DNA from: Echinicola vietnamensis DSM 17526
GTDB lineage: Bacteria; Bacteroidota; Bacteroidia; Cytophagales; Cyclobacteriaceae
Reading direction: 5' to 3'
DNA length: 64,000 nt
Assembly (NCBI RefSeq): GCF_000325705.1
Contig: NC_019904.1
Coordinates: 442,001-506,000, forward strand
Both the position numbers and the translations under genes were made by a program. The notes below the pieces were generated by a model. It was not told where the DNA came from, made no database searches, and was given only the letters and a program-made list of their open reading frames with translations. Positions 54,255 through 63,863 of the stretch are shown in pieces (the first letter of the stretch is position 1; each line of letters begins with the position of its first letter).

Positions 54255-54812
54255 ATGAATAAAGAGGAGCGACTCATTCAACGTATACGTAACGGTAATA
54301 AAAAGGACCTGGGGAAGGTTTATACAATACACAAGCCCCAATTTGTTGATTTTGCCAAAAAGTACACTAAGGAAGAGGATATGATCCTGGACATTTACCA
54401 GGACAGTGTCATAATACTGTACGAAAATATCCTAAGTGGAAAATTGGCAACATTGCAAAGCAGTCTCAAAACCTACCTTTTCGCTATTGGGAAGCATAAA
54501 CTCATGGAATATTCGAGAAAAAAGGGGAAGGCTCCTCACGTAAACATTCCAATAGAGGAAATCAACCTATTTGAGGAAATTGATCCGTATGGAATGGACT
54601 TGGAGGATGAAAAGGCAATCCTACTTCAAACAGCATATCGAAAACTTGGCCAGAAGTGCAGAGAGGTTTTACGCCTATTCTATTACGAGGGCAAAAAACT
54701 GGATGAAATCCAACAAACCCTCCGCTATGATTCAAAGGATACGGTAAAAAGTCAAAAATCAAGGTGTTTAAAACAATTAAAAGAGATTGTGGGAGCTTAT
54801 GAAAAGCAGTAG
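54255..54812 (+). CDS. ECF-type RNA polymerase sigma factor
   Basis: 185 residues, with sigma region 2 (Y-I-H..I-L-D-I-Y-Q-D-S-V-I-I-L-Y-E-N-I, about 18-60) and sigma region 4 (about 125-175; L-R-L-F-Y-Y-E-G-K-K-L-D-E-I). It directs RNA polymerase to specific promoters. It is divergent from the surface cluster and overlaps the TPR gene by 14 bases, an arrangement common in Bacteroidota with CHAT proteins. Anti-sigma function is probably in the TPR protein. Confidence 0.9.
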   Translation: MNKEERLIQRIRNGNKKDLGKVYTIHKPQFVDFAKKYTKEEDMILDIYQDSVIILYENILSGKLATLQSSLKTYLFAIGKHKLMEYSRKKGKAPHVNIPIEEINLFEEIDPYGMDLEDEKAILLQTAYRKLGQKCREVLRLFYYEGKKLDEIQQTLRYDSKDTVKSQKSRCLKQLKEIVGAYEKQ

Positions 54813-55521
54813 AAACGAATTGATCGAAAAATATTTTGAAAACAGTCTCAGCCCCCATCAACTGCACGAATTTGAGGAACTGATGGCTATCGACAAGGAG
54901 TTTTCATCAGAGGTTGAATTCCAAAAACAGCTAAAAGCTGCCATTATCCGTGAAGAAAGGGCCAATTTGAAGGCAGATTTACAGTCACTGGACAATCCCA
55001 CAAAGACTTACAGTCTCCGTTGGTGGTATGTTGCTGCAGGGGTGGTATTATTGATTGGCCTGACCTGGTTGGCCAGTACTATAATCAATTCCCAACCAAA
55101 CCAGCTTTATACGACCTATTTTGAGCCTTATCCTAATGTGGTGGCCCCTGTAGTCCGTGGAGATGACAATGTAGAGAATGACTTAAAATCACACGCATTT
55201 CACCTATATGACCAAGGTCGATACGAAAAAGCAGTTCCTGTATTTGAGCAGTTGTATCGGGATGGCGGTAAAGAATATGCCCTTTTGTACCAAGCCCTTT
55301 CCCTGATGGCTTCCAACAGGACCCAAGAAGCCATTCCATTGTTGGAACAGCAAGACTGGACCCTAGAGGGGCGCTATACCGAAGTAGCCCATTGGTACTT
55401 GGCCCTCGCCTTCCTGGACAATCAACAAATACCAAAGGCAAAAATCTATTTGCAAAAAGTCGAACAAACCAGTCACCCCTTGGCCAACCCAGCTGCCCAG
55501 CTCTTGAAAAGTCTCCGGTAG
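54799..55521 (+). CDS. TPR membrane protein, putative anti-sigma partner
   Basis: 240 residues from the ATG at 54799 (a TTG-started frame begins at 54787). A soluble N-terminal domain (about 1-75) is followed by a transmembrane helix (about 76-98; WWYVAAGVVLLIGLTWLAS) and a C-terminal TPR-like part (about 130-235). The domain order (cytosolic head, helix, exported TPR) fits a signal-transducing regulator of the sigma factor. Its end is two bases from the end of the CHAT gene, which converges on it. Confidence 0.82.
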   Translation: MKSSRNELIEKYFENSLSPHQLHEFEELMAIDKEFSSEVEFQKQLKAAIIREERANLKADLQSLDNPTKTYSLRWWYVAAGVVLLIGLTWLASTIINSQPNQLYTTYFEPYPNVVAPVVRGDDNVENDLKSHAFHLYDQGRYEKAVPVFEQLYRDGGKEYALLYQALSLMASNRTQEAIPLLEQQDWTLEGRYTEVAHWYLALAFLDNQQIPKAKIYLQKVEQTSHPLANPAAQLLKSLR

Positions 55522-55523
55522 GT

Positions 55524-58500
55524 TTAGTTTCCTGTCCTTGTTCCTTTCTTCTTGCGATAAGTATAAACTATTACCCCCAATAGAAGCAGCAAAATGATCA
55601 GATAACCGCCCCACTTCCAGAATTTTCCCGAACGGTCCTCAAGTGATAGGGCTTCCAAATTCCCGTTTAGAACGAATCCCGCCCAATAAAACGGATGCCG
55701 TTTCATGGGAAAATCATCCAAAAAAGTCCTTTTGGCCATAGCAAGAGCTTCTTCTTTACCGTATCCTTCTACCAAATACTTATAGAAAGACTTCATCAAT
55801 ATGGAAGTTTCTTCATCAGGAACCTGCCATAAGCTATATACAGAAGTTCTTACCCCGGCATAAGTAAGTGCACGGGAAAGACTCATCAAGCCTTCCCCTT
55901 CATGGAGTTCACCTATTCCCGTGTTGCAGGCACTTAGTACCACCATTTCAGCCGGGAAACGCATTTGATATAATTCGGAATAGGAAAGGGTCTCTCCATC
56001 CTGAAAATAAATACCCGATTTTTCATAATTGGTATGATCTACCATGGCGTGGGTAGCAAAATGGTAAATTTGGTAATGACCTATGGAAGCTATAAAACGA
56101 TTTTTATTGGCAGCATCTTTATGGAAAACATCTCCTCCCAGTTTATCTACAATATATTGGGCTTCCGATAAAGCCCCTTCCAAATACGTCAACCGGCCAC
56201 GGGTTACATGGTCCTCTTCCATAGCGGCCAGATAGGACTTGGGGTATTCAGGCACAAAAGCTGCGATACTATTTTTATGGGAAGAATATGCTCCCGCATT
56301 TTGTTGCAATTCCCAAAGCTTTAATGAATACGCATAACTTAGTTCATAATCCTCCACCATCAAACGACCAGTTTTGGAATTCTCCAAACTCTCAAAAGCC
56401 AGTAAATTAAGATTACTTTGCGGAACAATGACCAAGTGCCTAATAGTCTGTTCGTTCAGACCTAACGGCCTTATCAACCGATCATACAATTCTCTTGACA
56501 ATCCTACAGCCTGATCCCGTATGGATTGTACTTGATCATGATAGCTTTCGACCAACTCAAAAACAGGCTTCTTTTCCCCAATTTCCACTACACTGACATT
56601 TGAAGAGTTCACCACAATAGCAAAAAGCTTTTTATCCGTTGCAATATACCTAATGATCGCCTGCTCCCCGGAGAGACGCGTCCGTAATTCATTAATATCC
56701 AATTGTCCGGAAAAGAAGGAAAAATATTTCTTATCATAGGATGAGATGGCAGCTTCATTTGCCAAGAGCTCCCTATCCAACCTTTCCAGTTCCTCGGCCA
56801 AAACAATCGTATCATTTTTTGCCCTGGCCAGACTGGCCTTAAGCATATTGTGTTTTATAAGCAAACTGTCAGGCACGGATAAGAATTGCTGGTATTTGGC
56901 CTCAAACTCCTTCCATAGATGTTGGGACATGTTTCTTTCCAAGGTATTTACCAGCTTGTCATGATCGGTGATCCCAAGTGCGAGATGCATGGACAACACC
57001 CCTTCGGTGATATCCTTATTGGTCATGTCCAGCCAAGGATTGTAAACACCCTTTTGGTAATAAACATGAAAAAGGTCTGCGGCTATGGTGTAAAAGTGAT
57101 AGGCCAATTGGGCATGTGCAGTATTTCCGCCTTTACGAAACTGGTTTTTGTAAATTTTGGCCACCTCCCGAAGTGCATCGACGTAATATATATCATTGCG
57201 TTGGGCAAAATCTTCTCGTTGTATTGTAAACAAATCACTCACAGGCTCCTCCAACAACAGGGAAAAACCATGATACGCCATTTCCTCCGCTTCTTCAAAA
57301 CGTCCCAATTTTTGTAGCATATCTCCTCTCTTGAGATAAATATTGAGCAAATTGAACTCGCGGATATCCATTTCCTTTCCGATCTGTAGTGCGCTATCTA
57401 GATGGATGAGTGCATTGGCGAAATCCTCAGTAGCATATTCATAAAAGGTCACCAGCCGGGTATGGAAAATCATTTCATAATACCGATCTCCCAATTTATT
57501 GCTTTCCTTCATTCCAAGATCAATAAACTTCCTTTCCTCCGCTCTCTCACTGACATTATCCTGATCTACCATCAAGGTGGCAACACGATAAACGCCATTT
57601 AAGAGGTACTCGGAATAACGTTGCTGGTCTTTTAGGCTCATGCTATGGAAATATGTACTAAGGCTGTCCCAATGCGCCAAACCACTGGTTCTATCGTTTG
57701 TAAACCCCAAATATTGAAGGTTTAACCTGTGTTTTTGTACCTGATAAATCTGCGGAGGGTGTTCAGCCTGCAACTCCTTCCTTCCCTTGCCAAATGAATC
57801 TTCAGCCATCCATTGGTCAAATTTGTCATTTATCATCGTTATCAGCTCTTCGGAAGCCTCTCTATCCCCATATTTGGCATATAACCCCAACAAGTTGCCA
57901 TATAACGAAATCAGGTTACTTTTGTCCACCTCGTCCATGGACTCCCAAAGCGCTTTGGCCTTTAAGTAGCATTCCTTTCGCTTGGTAAAAAAGCCCGTAT
58001 GGGCATGTATCACACCGATATTGTTATAAGCCAGTGCCAAATCATTACGTAAGTCCAGCCGTTCGACATCATGTATGGCTTCATAGCGCTCAATGGAGCG
58101 ACGGTAATAATTTAGGGCTTTCAGGTATTGTTCATCCTTATCGTAAATGTGTGCAATATTGTAAATAAGATCGGCCTGTTCCTTATCCTCTAGCTCTCCA
58201 ATAAAAATGGCTTCACATGCCAGTGCTATTTGGAGAGCCTTCTTTGTATCATTTTGGTATTCCAGGTCAACGTATTGCTGTTTATACCCATCATAAATAG
58301 AAAAAAGCAAACTATCGTACTGAGGATGCTCCTTTGTATAATAGCTCCGTAGGCTGTCAATACGATCTAATATTTCCGACTTGTATGAATCAACAGTATT
58401 GGAAGTATCGGACAGGGTTATTTCGTTATATTGCGATTCGTCCGTTTCCTGTGCCCATGCCTCCCCATAGATTGGAACACACAAAAGTAGCATGAGAGGG

Positions 58501-58526
58501 TATAAGTTTTTACATGATAATAGCAT
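55524..58526 (-). CDS. CHAT-domain protein with TPR repeats
   Basis: 1000 residues. Signal-like N-terminus, TPR-like repeats (about 60-560), a coiled linker, a C-terminal CHAT caspase-like protease (about 650-950) with the His (H-F-A-T-H-A, about 825) and catalytic Cys (L-S-A-C-N-T-G, about 865), then a final transmembrane helix (about 970-990; YLIILLLLLGVIVYTY). CHAT proteases act in bacterial death or signalling systems. Convergent with the TPR membrane protein and two bases away. The TPR part probably senses a partner; targets are unknown. Confidence 0.88.
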   Translation of the reverse strand: MLLSCKNLYPLMLLLCVPIYGEAWAQETDESQYNEITLSDTSNTVDSYKSEILDRIDSLRSYYTKEHPQYDSLLFSIYDGYKQQYVDLEYQNDTKKALQIALACEAIFIGELEDKEQADLIYNIAHIYDKDEQYLKALNYYRRSIERYEAIHDVERLDLRNDLALAYNNIGVIHAHTGFFTKRKECYLKAKALWESMDEVDKSNLISLYGNLLGLYAKYGDREASEELITMINDKFDQWMAEDSFGKGRKELQAEHPPQIYQVQKHRLNLQYLGFTNDRTSGLAHWDSLSTYFHSMSLKDQQRYSEYLLNGVYRVATLMVDQDNVSERAEERKFIDLGMKESNKLGDRYYEMIFHTRLVTFYEYATEDFANALIHLDSALQIGKEMDIREFNLLNIYLKRGDMLQKLGRFEEAEEMAYHGFSLLLEEPVSDLFTIQREDFAQRNDIYYVDALREVAKIYKNQFRKGGNTAHAQLAYHFYTIAADLFHVYYQKGVYNPWLDMTNKDITEGVLSMHLALGITDHDKLVNTLERNMSQHLWKEFEAKYQQFLSVPDSLLIKHNMLKASLARAKNDTIVLAEELERLDRELLANEAAISSYDKKYFSFFSGQLDINELRTRLSGEQAIIRYIATDKKLFAIVVNSSNVSVVEIGEKKPVFELVESYHDQVQSIRDQAVGLSRELYDRLIRPLGLNEQTIRHLVIVPQSNLNLLAFESLENSKTGRLMVEDYELSYAYSLKLWELQQNAGAYSSHKNSIAAFVPEYPKSYLAAMEEDHVTRGRLTYLEGALSEAQYIVDKLGGDVFHKDAANKNRFIASIGHYQIYHFATHAMVDHTNYEKSGIYFQDGETLSYSELYQMRFPAEMVVLSACNTGIGELHEGEGLMSLSRALTYAGVRTSVYSLWQVPDEETSILMKSFYKYLVEGYGKEEALAMAKRTFLDDFPMKRHPFYWAGFVLNGNLEALSLEDRSGKFWKWGGYLIILLLLLGVIVYTYRKKKGTRTGN

Positions 58527-58841
58527 AAAAAAGTACTTTTATATTCAAAAATCCAGTCATTTTTAATTTCACCACCTAAAAGAGCTATGTTAAAACGCTC
58601 CAATTTTAAGTCAAAAATACTCATTTCGTTCTTATTGCAAAATCTTGGGCCAGAGATAGAATTTTTTGTAATCCAGACAACAAAGCATGCTACCCAAACA
58701 TTGGTTAAAAGGTCTCATGGTCTATCGCTCATTTTAATTTTCGCCCCTAACTGTTTTCTAATGCTTGATTGTGGACAATACCAATATGGTCATCCTTCCA
58801 TTAATCAAACTAGGATAGTATTTTTTAATCCGGTTTTCATT
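58527..58841. other. Spacer without recognised gene
   Basis: AT-rich, nothing supported on either strand. Confidence 0.5.
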
Positions 58842-59897
58842 TTAATTCAACGCCTTGTACCAATAGAAAAATGCTGCCTTATCTCTCGACTTTTTAAGCT
58901 TATTCAGGAAGTTCAGCTCGCCGGTGATTTCTAGTTTACTGATGTCCTGACCGTTAAATTTTTCAAAGGCAGAATAGTCTTTGTTCTTTAATTGTTTAGC
59001 TAGGTAAGCTGTTTTACCTGCAGCTAGTATGGCATCTTCAATTTTAAAGTTTTCAGCTATCAAAAAGCCTTCAAACCTCCGTATACCTGTGGTGAGTTCA
59101 GTAAATCGGGTTTTGTCTAGTTCTACGGTATTTTTAGTTCGCTTGGCGATGAGTAAGGAAGTGGTAAAAATATCATCCAGAATATCCGTTAAACCAATTT
59201 CAAGTTCACGGTAGTTGATCTCCTTGGTTCCAATTTTCTCAAAGCTCAAAGCTATTTCATCTACGTTTTCTGCTTCATCAAACAGACAACCTATATCAAA
59301 AAGCTGTTTGATGATTTCCTGCTCTTTATCCTTGCCGTACAATATCCCGACCGTATTCGGTGCAAATGCCGTTAGTTTATCTCCTAAAATGGATTCAATG
59401 GAAGGCACAGCCACTTCCAATACTTCCTCTGATTCTATCCATTCCGACTGAATAGGGACCGATAACAGCTTTGGGTAATCGGTTTTCTCAAACAAAATAT
59501 CCAACAACACAAAATGAGCACTTTGGTTGAGACTGGATTCATAATCAAATTTGTAATGAGCTTTGGGAACACCTTCTTTATAGCTCCTTCTATCCTGTAA
59601 GTCCCAACTATTGAAATGTGAGTTTGCTACCACTTTGTCCAGGATAGCTTCTACTTCTTCACCACTTTGGGTGGTAATGATGTCAATATCCACCGAAAAC
59701 CGTCTTGATTTGGCAAGTAACAAAACAAGGCTTGTACCACCTTTAAATGTGAACTCTAGACCATGGGCTTTGAGTTGCTGCAACAAAGAAAGGGCTTGTA
59801 TCATTTTCTCCATTATCGGAGGATTGATTCGCTTTAAATGCTTTTGCTGCTTAAAGCTGTTGATCCATTCTTTTGTAAAACAATGTGCTTTTATCAT
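58842..59897 (-). CDS. AbiEii/AbiGii-like nucleotidyltransferase toxin
   Basis: 351 residues with the nucleotidyltransferase motif G53-G-T-S56 and D70-x-D72 (FKGGTSL..SVDIDI), a third acidic region later, and a long helical C-terminus. AbiEii toxins transfer nucleotides to tRNA or other targets during abortive infection. It overlaps the preceding 256-residue gene by four bases, the usual type IV toxin-antitoxin arrangement. Confidence 0.85.
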   Translation of the reverse strand: MIKAHCFTKEWINSFKQQKHLKRINPPIMEKMIQALSLLQQLKAHGLEFTFKGGTSLVLLLAKSRRFSVDIDIITTQSGEEVEAILDKVVANSHFNSWDLQDRRSYKEGVPKAHYKFDYESSLNQSAHFVLLDILFEKTDYPKLLSVPIQSEWIESEEVLEVAVPSIESILGDKLTAFAPNTVGILYGKDKEQEIIKQLFDIGCLFDEAENVDEIALSFEKIGTKEINYRELEIGLTDILDDIFTTSLLIAKRTKNTVELDKTRFTELTTGIRRFEGFLIAENFKIEDAILAAGKTAYLAKQLKNKDYSAFEKFNGQDISKLEITGELNFLNKLKKSRDKAAFFYWYKALN

Positions 59898-60664
59898 TCT
59901 AAAATGTCTTTTACAAAGTCACTAAAGTTGTTCTCTAAGTAGCTTTTAATTTGTTTCTCTTTATTTCTTCTTCCAGCGTAGGTAATTAACTTGGTAAAGT
60001 TTATCTGATAGTGTTTTAAAGCAGTTTCAAACAGCGTGTCCATTTCACTTCCTTGTATAGCATAAAAGGTTACTGCATCGCTATACACGTCAATCAATAT
60101 CTTCTCCAAGGTGGGTACATAGATTTTATCCTTTGACTTCTCCTTTACAGCAACTCTCTGCTTTGGTGAACGACTTATAAGCGGCTTTATAACGATGGAA
60201 ACTTCACTTTCCACATAGCGTTCCATGATGTCTTCTTTGGGATCCAAGTACACTCTGTATTGCCTAGATTCTGAATAGGCATTGAATACTTCCTCTACAA
60301 AATCCTTCTCCACCTCCAGTATGTAAAAGAAGGTTCCCAATTGGTGTCTGGTAAAATCATTGAGCCACTCGGTACTCCAAAGGCAATACTCCAGATCATC
60401 AAACTCCTTGGCTACAATCTTGGATAGACGAGCCAGTTTATCAGATACAAATGGCCTGTAGATTTCTTTGTCGGAAATGACATAAACCCCCAATTTCACT
60501 TGATTAATTACTTTTCGTTTTACCAAATCATGTATTCTCCAGGTTAAAGCACTTTCGGTGATTTCCGGATCCAAATCAGTCAAAAAGGAACTGAGGGTAT
60601 CTCGGTCGAAACTTCCTTTACTTTTAAATTGCTTCAATATTTGACGGTCAATGATTTTAGACAT
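59894..60664 (-). CDS. Putative AbiEi-type antitoxin/regulator, DUF6577-like
   Basis: 256 residues. A winged helix-like N-terminus (about 15-75; S-F-D-R-D-T-L-S-S-F-L..Y-V-I-S-D) is followed by a region of unknown fold (about 90-256). It is the upstream partner of the AbiEii-like toxin; family proteins with this partner are annotated as DUF6577. The 46-bp tandem repeats immediately upstream (60694-60800) are candidate operators for autoregulation. Confidence 0.72.
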   Translation of the reverse strand: MSKIIDRQILKQFKSKGSFDRDTLSSFLTDLDPEITESALTWRIHDLVKRKVINQVKLGVYVISDKEIYRPFVSDKLARLSKIVAKEFDDLEYCLWSTEWLNDFTRHQLGTFFYILEVEKDFVEEVFNAYSESRQYRVYLDPKEDIMERYVESEVSIVIKPLISRSPKQRVAVKEKSKDKIYVPTLEKILIDVYSDAVTFYAIQGSEMDTLFETALKHYQINFTKLITYAGRRNKEKQIKSYLENNFSDFVKDILE

Positions 60665-60693
60665 AGCTCAGATTTGTCAGTATTTAAATTTAT

Positions 60694-60800
60694 TGGCATT
60701 TTTTTGAATTACTCAATTTTGCCAATAAAGCAAATATAATGGCATTTTTTAAAAACACTCATTTTTGCCAGAAAAACTTGTTTACTGGCATTTTTGAGTA
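60694..60800. repeat. 46-bp tandem repeats with TGGCA..TGCCA, putative operator
   Basis: TGGCA occurs at 60694, 60740 and 60786 and the inverse TGCCA at 60720 and 60766, both with exact 46-base spacing, so two full and one partial unit of about 46 bp are arrayed. Each full unit contains an inverted repeat TGGCA-N21-TGCCA. They lie 30 bases upstream of the antitoxin start, as for an autoregulatory array. Confidence 0.75.
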
Positions 60801-60878
60801 AAAGCTCAATCGTCAAATCATCAATCAACCAAAAGGAGGTTTAAATCATTTAATTTTATAGTTAAGTACACCTCATCC

Positions 60879-61850
60879 CTACCTACTTCTATTTAATACG
60901 CTCACCACAAGCCTTTTCACTACATCAACCTCTTCTGGCTTACTGGACGCAATAAATAAAGTCAAACTGGCCATCGCTTCATTACTGATGATTAATTGTC
61001 CTTGTTCGTTTTGTAGAAGTCCATTTTTCTCCAAGAACAGTAAAAAACACGCTGCTGCAATTCTCTTATTCCCATCAACAAACCCATGATTTTTAACAAT
61101 CAAGTATAACAATGTGGAAGCCTTTTCCTCTAGCGTCGGATAGAAGTCTTCATCTCCAAATCCTTTTGCAATCTGGGCAACGGCACTTTGGAAAGAAGCA
61201 TCCTTTTCCTTTCCAAAAACAGATGAATCAAAATCTGCTTTCATCATTTCAATAACCTCTTGGTACTCGGACATTGTTGGATAAATAGCTTGAACATTGC
61301 TTATCCCCTTTTGATCAAGATTCTCGTGGTCATAATCATCCAATAACTCCAATCCTTTCGCAAACTGGCCTAGCCATTGGAAGTTGGTATCATCTATTTT
61401 TTCTTCAATTGCCCTGCTTAATATCCGAATCCCATTTTTCAAGGTCTGAACCTCTTGTTGCTTTTGTGCTAGTCTTTTTTCATTAATGGCATACCCTTTA
61501 ATTAGATAGTCCTTCAATCTGGTGGTAGCCCATTGCCGAAACTGGACGCCTCTTTTGGAGTTGACCCTATATCCTACAGAGATTATTGCATCAAGATTAT
61601 AAAATTTTATGGTTCTTCTTACATTGCGTTTTCCCTCTTGACGAACTACCGAGAAATCCTCGGTAGTTGAGTTTTCATCAAGTTCCTTCTCACTAAAAAT
61701 ATTTTTTAAATGTAAACCAATGGTATCTGTATCTTTGGCAAATAACTCTCCCATTTGTTTTTGGTTTAACCACACCGTGTCATCCTGAAAATTAACTTCA
61801 ATCTGAGTTTCCCCGTCGATTCCTTGATAAATTTCTATTTGCTTTTCCAT
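60879..61850 (-). CDS. RhuM-Fic/Doc fusion protein (copy B)
   Basis: 323 residues, nearly identical to the protein at 10885-11868, with the same H-G-F-V-D-G-N-K-R motif at 255-263. Differences include V183I and N185V-type changes and a different C-terminus (..NRSR). Same function as copy A is expected: a Doc-like toxin with an N-terminal RhuM domain. It lies in the duplicated block with the membrane protein and the recombinase remnant. Confidence 0.88.
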   Translation of the reverse strand: MEKQIEIYQGIDGETQIEVNFQDDTVWLNQKQMGELFAKDTDTIGLHLKNIFSEKELDENSTTEDFSVVRQEGKRNVRRTIKFYNLDAIISVGYRVNSKRGVQFRQWATTRLKDYLIKGYAINEKRLAQKQQEVQTLKNGIRILSRAIEEKIDDTNFQWLGQFAKGLELLDDYDHENLDQKGISNVQAIYPTMSEYQEVIEMMKADFDSSVFGKEKDASFQSAVAQIAKGFGDEDFYPTLEEKASTLLYLIVKNHGFVDGNKRIAAACFLLFLEKNGLLQNEQGQLIISNEAMASLTLFIASSKPEEVDVVKRLVVSVLNRSR

Positions 61851-63016
61851 TTAATTGTTTAGGTAATGTTTAAGAAAAATTTAGAACGTGATTTTCGGCC
61901 AATACACAGTTCTAAACTATTCTTTCCCAGCATAAGATATTCACTCATAACTCATTTCCATATTTTTCCAGCATATTGTCAATTCTTTCAATTATCAGAG
62001 GCATATTAACACCATTGGCATAATTTTTATCCGTGCATGAGAAGAAGGCTTTAGCAATTTCCAGGCATTCTCTAGTTTTCTCTCCATCTTTGTTAAAAAC
62101 GCCCTCACCAAAGTCATCAAGGTGCTGATGGATCCTTCCTTGGGCCTTTCTGATATTGTCCTTATTGGCACCCAGTATCTCCTGCAACACTCGATATATT
62201 TTTTCGGTACCCCATTTATTCTCACTGTGGTCTGCTACATATTGAACCAAACCATGAAGATTATTGAATTCATAGGTCAACAAATAAAGGTATACTAATT
62301 TCTGTCTAAGCGTATTCTCATTTGCTTTATCCCTCTTGAAATCGCCCCTATAAACGGGGCTCAAAAATTCACCATAGAACTCCTCAAATCCTTCCATATC
62401 GTCTAAATCCAGTAACAAGAATCTACTTAGGTTATTTCCAGCTCTTAGATACTTGAAAAACGAGACTGTCTCTACCAAATTCTTTGCAGACCTTCCAAAC
62501 ATTAAAACCATTAAAAATGCTACCGGGCATATAAACACACCAAGGAAAACAAAAAGATAGGACCATGCTGGTATATCCAATTGAGCCAACGCATAAAACA
62601 CCAATCCAAAAGCCCCTATAAGCAAGGAAAAAATAAGAAGTGGTAAAAAAACCAGCCTAAATCCACACAACTTTGGGTACCAGGATCGTAGAACATCCTC
62701 TTTTTGGAAGATATCAAACCCAAATCTGTAAATCCAAATTCTTTCCACCCCGGGTCGGCCATCATAATGTAAAAATAACTCTCCAAAAATGTATCCTTTA
62801 AGCCCAATCCCTTTATTAAAATTATGCATATCAAAAACATTAGTTAGCTCCAAGCTTTCGTCATTTCATCTCTTTTGCGCTGTTCATCCACTTCAATATA
62901 ACGTTTAAAACTCTTATAATCAGAATGCCCGGTAATTTTCATCACAACTTCGGCCGGAATCCCTTTGGCCAAAGACAATGTCACAAAAGTTTTTCGCCCG
63001 GTATGGGCACTTATCA
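60887..63016. repeat. Segmental duplication, copy B (2130 bp)
   Basis: Same orientation as 10905-13034, constant offset 49982. The right junction at 63016 cuts the recombinase at Ile382 and continues in unrelated sequence; the left junction falls inside the end of the RhuM-Fic gene. Confidence 0.95.
61945..62853 (-). CDS. Membrane protein of unknown function (copy B)
   Basis: 302 residues, nearly identical to the gene at 11963-12871 (for example G-R-S-A-K-N instead of G-K-S-A-K-N, F-Y-G-E-F instead of L-Y-G-E-F). Two transmembrane helices (about 66-118) and a helical C-terminus. It overlaps the recombinase fragment by 10 bases, as in copy A. Confidence 0.85.
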   Translation of the reverse strand: MELTNVFDMHNFNKGIGLKGYIFGELFLHYDGRPGVERIWIYRFGFDIFQKEDVLRSWYPKLCGFRLVFLPLLIFSLLIGAFGLVFYALAQLDIPAWSYLFVFLGVFICPVAFLMVLMFGRSAKNLVETVSFFKYLRAGNNLSRFLLLDLDDMEGFEEFYGEFLSPVYRGDFKRDKANENTLRQKLVYLYLLTYEFNNLHGLVQYVADHSENKWGTEKIYRVLQEILGANKDNIRKAQGRIHQHLDDFGEGVFNKDGEKTRECLEIAKAFFSCTDKNYANGVNMPLIIERIDNMLEKYGNEL

Positions 63017-63017
63017 T
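62844..63017 (-). pseudogene. Tyrosine recombinase, C-terminal fragment
   Basis: Only the last 57 codons of the recombinase remain (from Ile382; includes HTGR, GHS and the tyrosine Y-I-E-V). The breakpoint creates a fortuitous ATG at 63017. It cannot be a functional recombinase without the arginine and DNA-binding domains. Confidence 0.9.
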
Positions 63018-63388
63018 GCGGAAGGAGGCGCACTACATTAGCTGCCTTTTGTTCCGTTTCTATTGAAAAACGCCTTAAAATGTCTCTTTTAAACAGTCTT
63101 GAACAAACTCGTCAGGGATGGACATGGAGATCCTTTTCACGGAAAAGATCGCAATAAACAGCCCGGTCCACAGGAGACGGCGACCATTACCCTCCAATAC
63201 CATATCCCTACTTTAAAGAGGTTCGGGCGGTACTCCAAAACAGGTAGTTTTACCTAAATCTAAAAATCACTGAAACCAGTGATGTAAGGGCATTGGGTTT
63301 AAGCTATATTAGCAACCTAGTATCGAATAAAATCAGTTTTTTAGACTGCTCTAGTTTAATATACCAACAGCCACAAACATCGATAACT
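63018..63388. other. Spacer with a perfect 7-bp hairpin
   Basis: No gene recognised. ATCACTG-AAAC-CAGTGAT forms a hairpin at 63266-63283 on the plus strand, upstream of the lipoprotein gene; its role is unknown. Confidence 0.5.
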
Positions 63389-63863
63389 ATGAAAACTCCC
63401 ACTATCGGTCCCACGTTATTTTTTTTTCGTACTACTCACAGTTATATTTAGTAATTGCGGAGAAAAAGAAAAGCCCCGATCAACGATCACTTTATACAAT
63501 CAACCCTTATCTGTCATACAGGATACCCTTGAGGGTAAATGGGAGCTTCATTATGGAATAGGTGGAATCTGTGCAACATGTTATCATGAGTATGGAAACC
63601 AATTTTTGGAATTCACCAATAATGAAAGGATCAGAAGTTATTCCGGTACTGAATTAAAGCTGGATACCACTCTTATATGGTATAAGGACAAATGGGGGTA
63701 TCCTGATGCTGATTCTGCTTATGTCATGAAATACTTTGATAGTCTGGGGTATCCCAATGATTTTATGGTAGAGGGAATTTATAGTGACACCCTTATTATC
63801 CATACCAATGCCTCAGATGCAGTTTTTTATCGGTTGACAAAAGTATCTGATGATCCACAATAA
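63389..63863 (+). pseudogene. Small lipoprotein gene, frameshifted at a T9 run
   Basis: The ATG at 63389 begins MKTPTIGPTLFFF; after nine T residues (63419-63427) the frame changes, and only one T less would restore L-F-F-F-V-L-L-T-V-I-F-S-N-C with a lipobox, Glu/Lys linker and the 85-residue body (63606-63863). The homopolymer could be phase-variable, a true pseudogene or an assembly error. Confidence 0.55.

Noticed and set aside
58587..58934. 115-codon plus frame upstream of the AbiEii-like gene
   Set aside because: Overlaps the nucleotidyltransferase gene end, no domain or signal sequence.
60694..60800. CRISPR-like repeats before the antitoxin gene
   Set aside because: Only two to three imperfect units with no distinct spacers; the halves are inverted operators.
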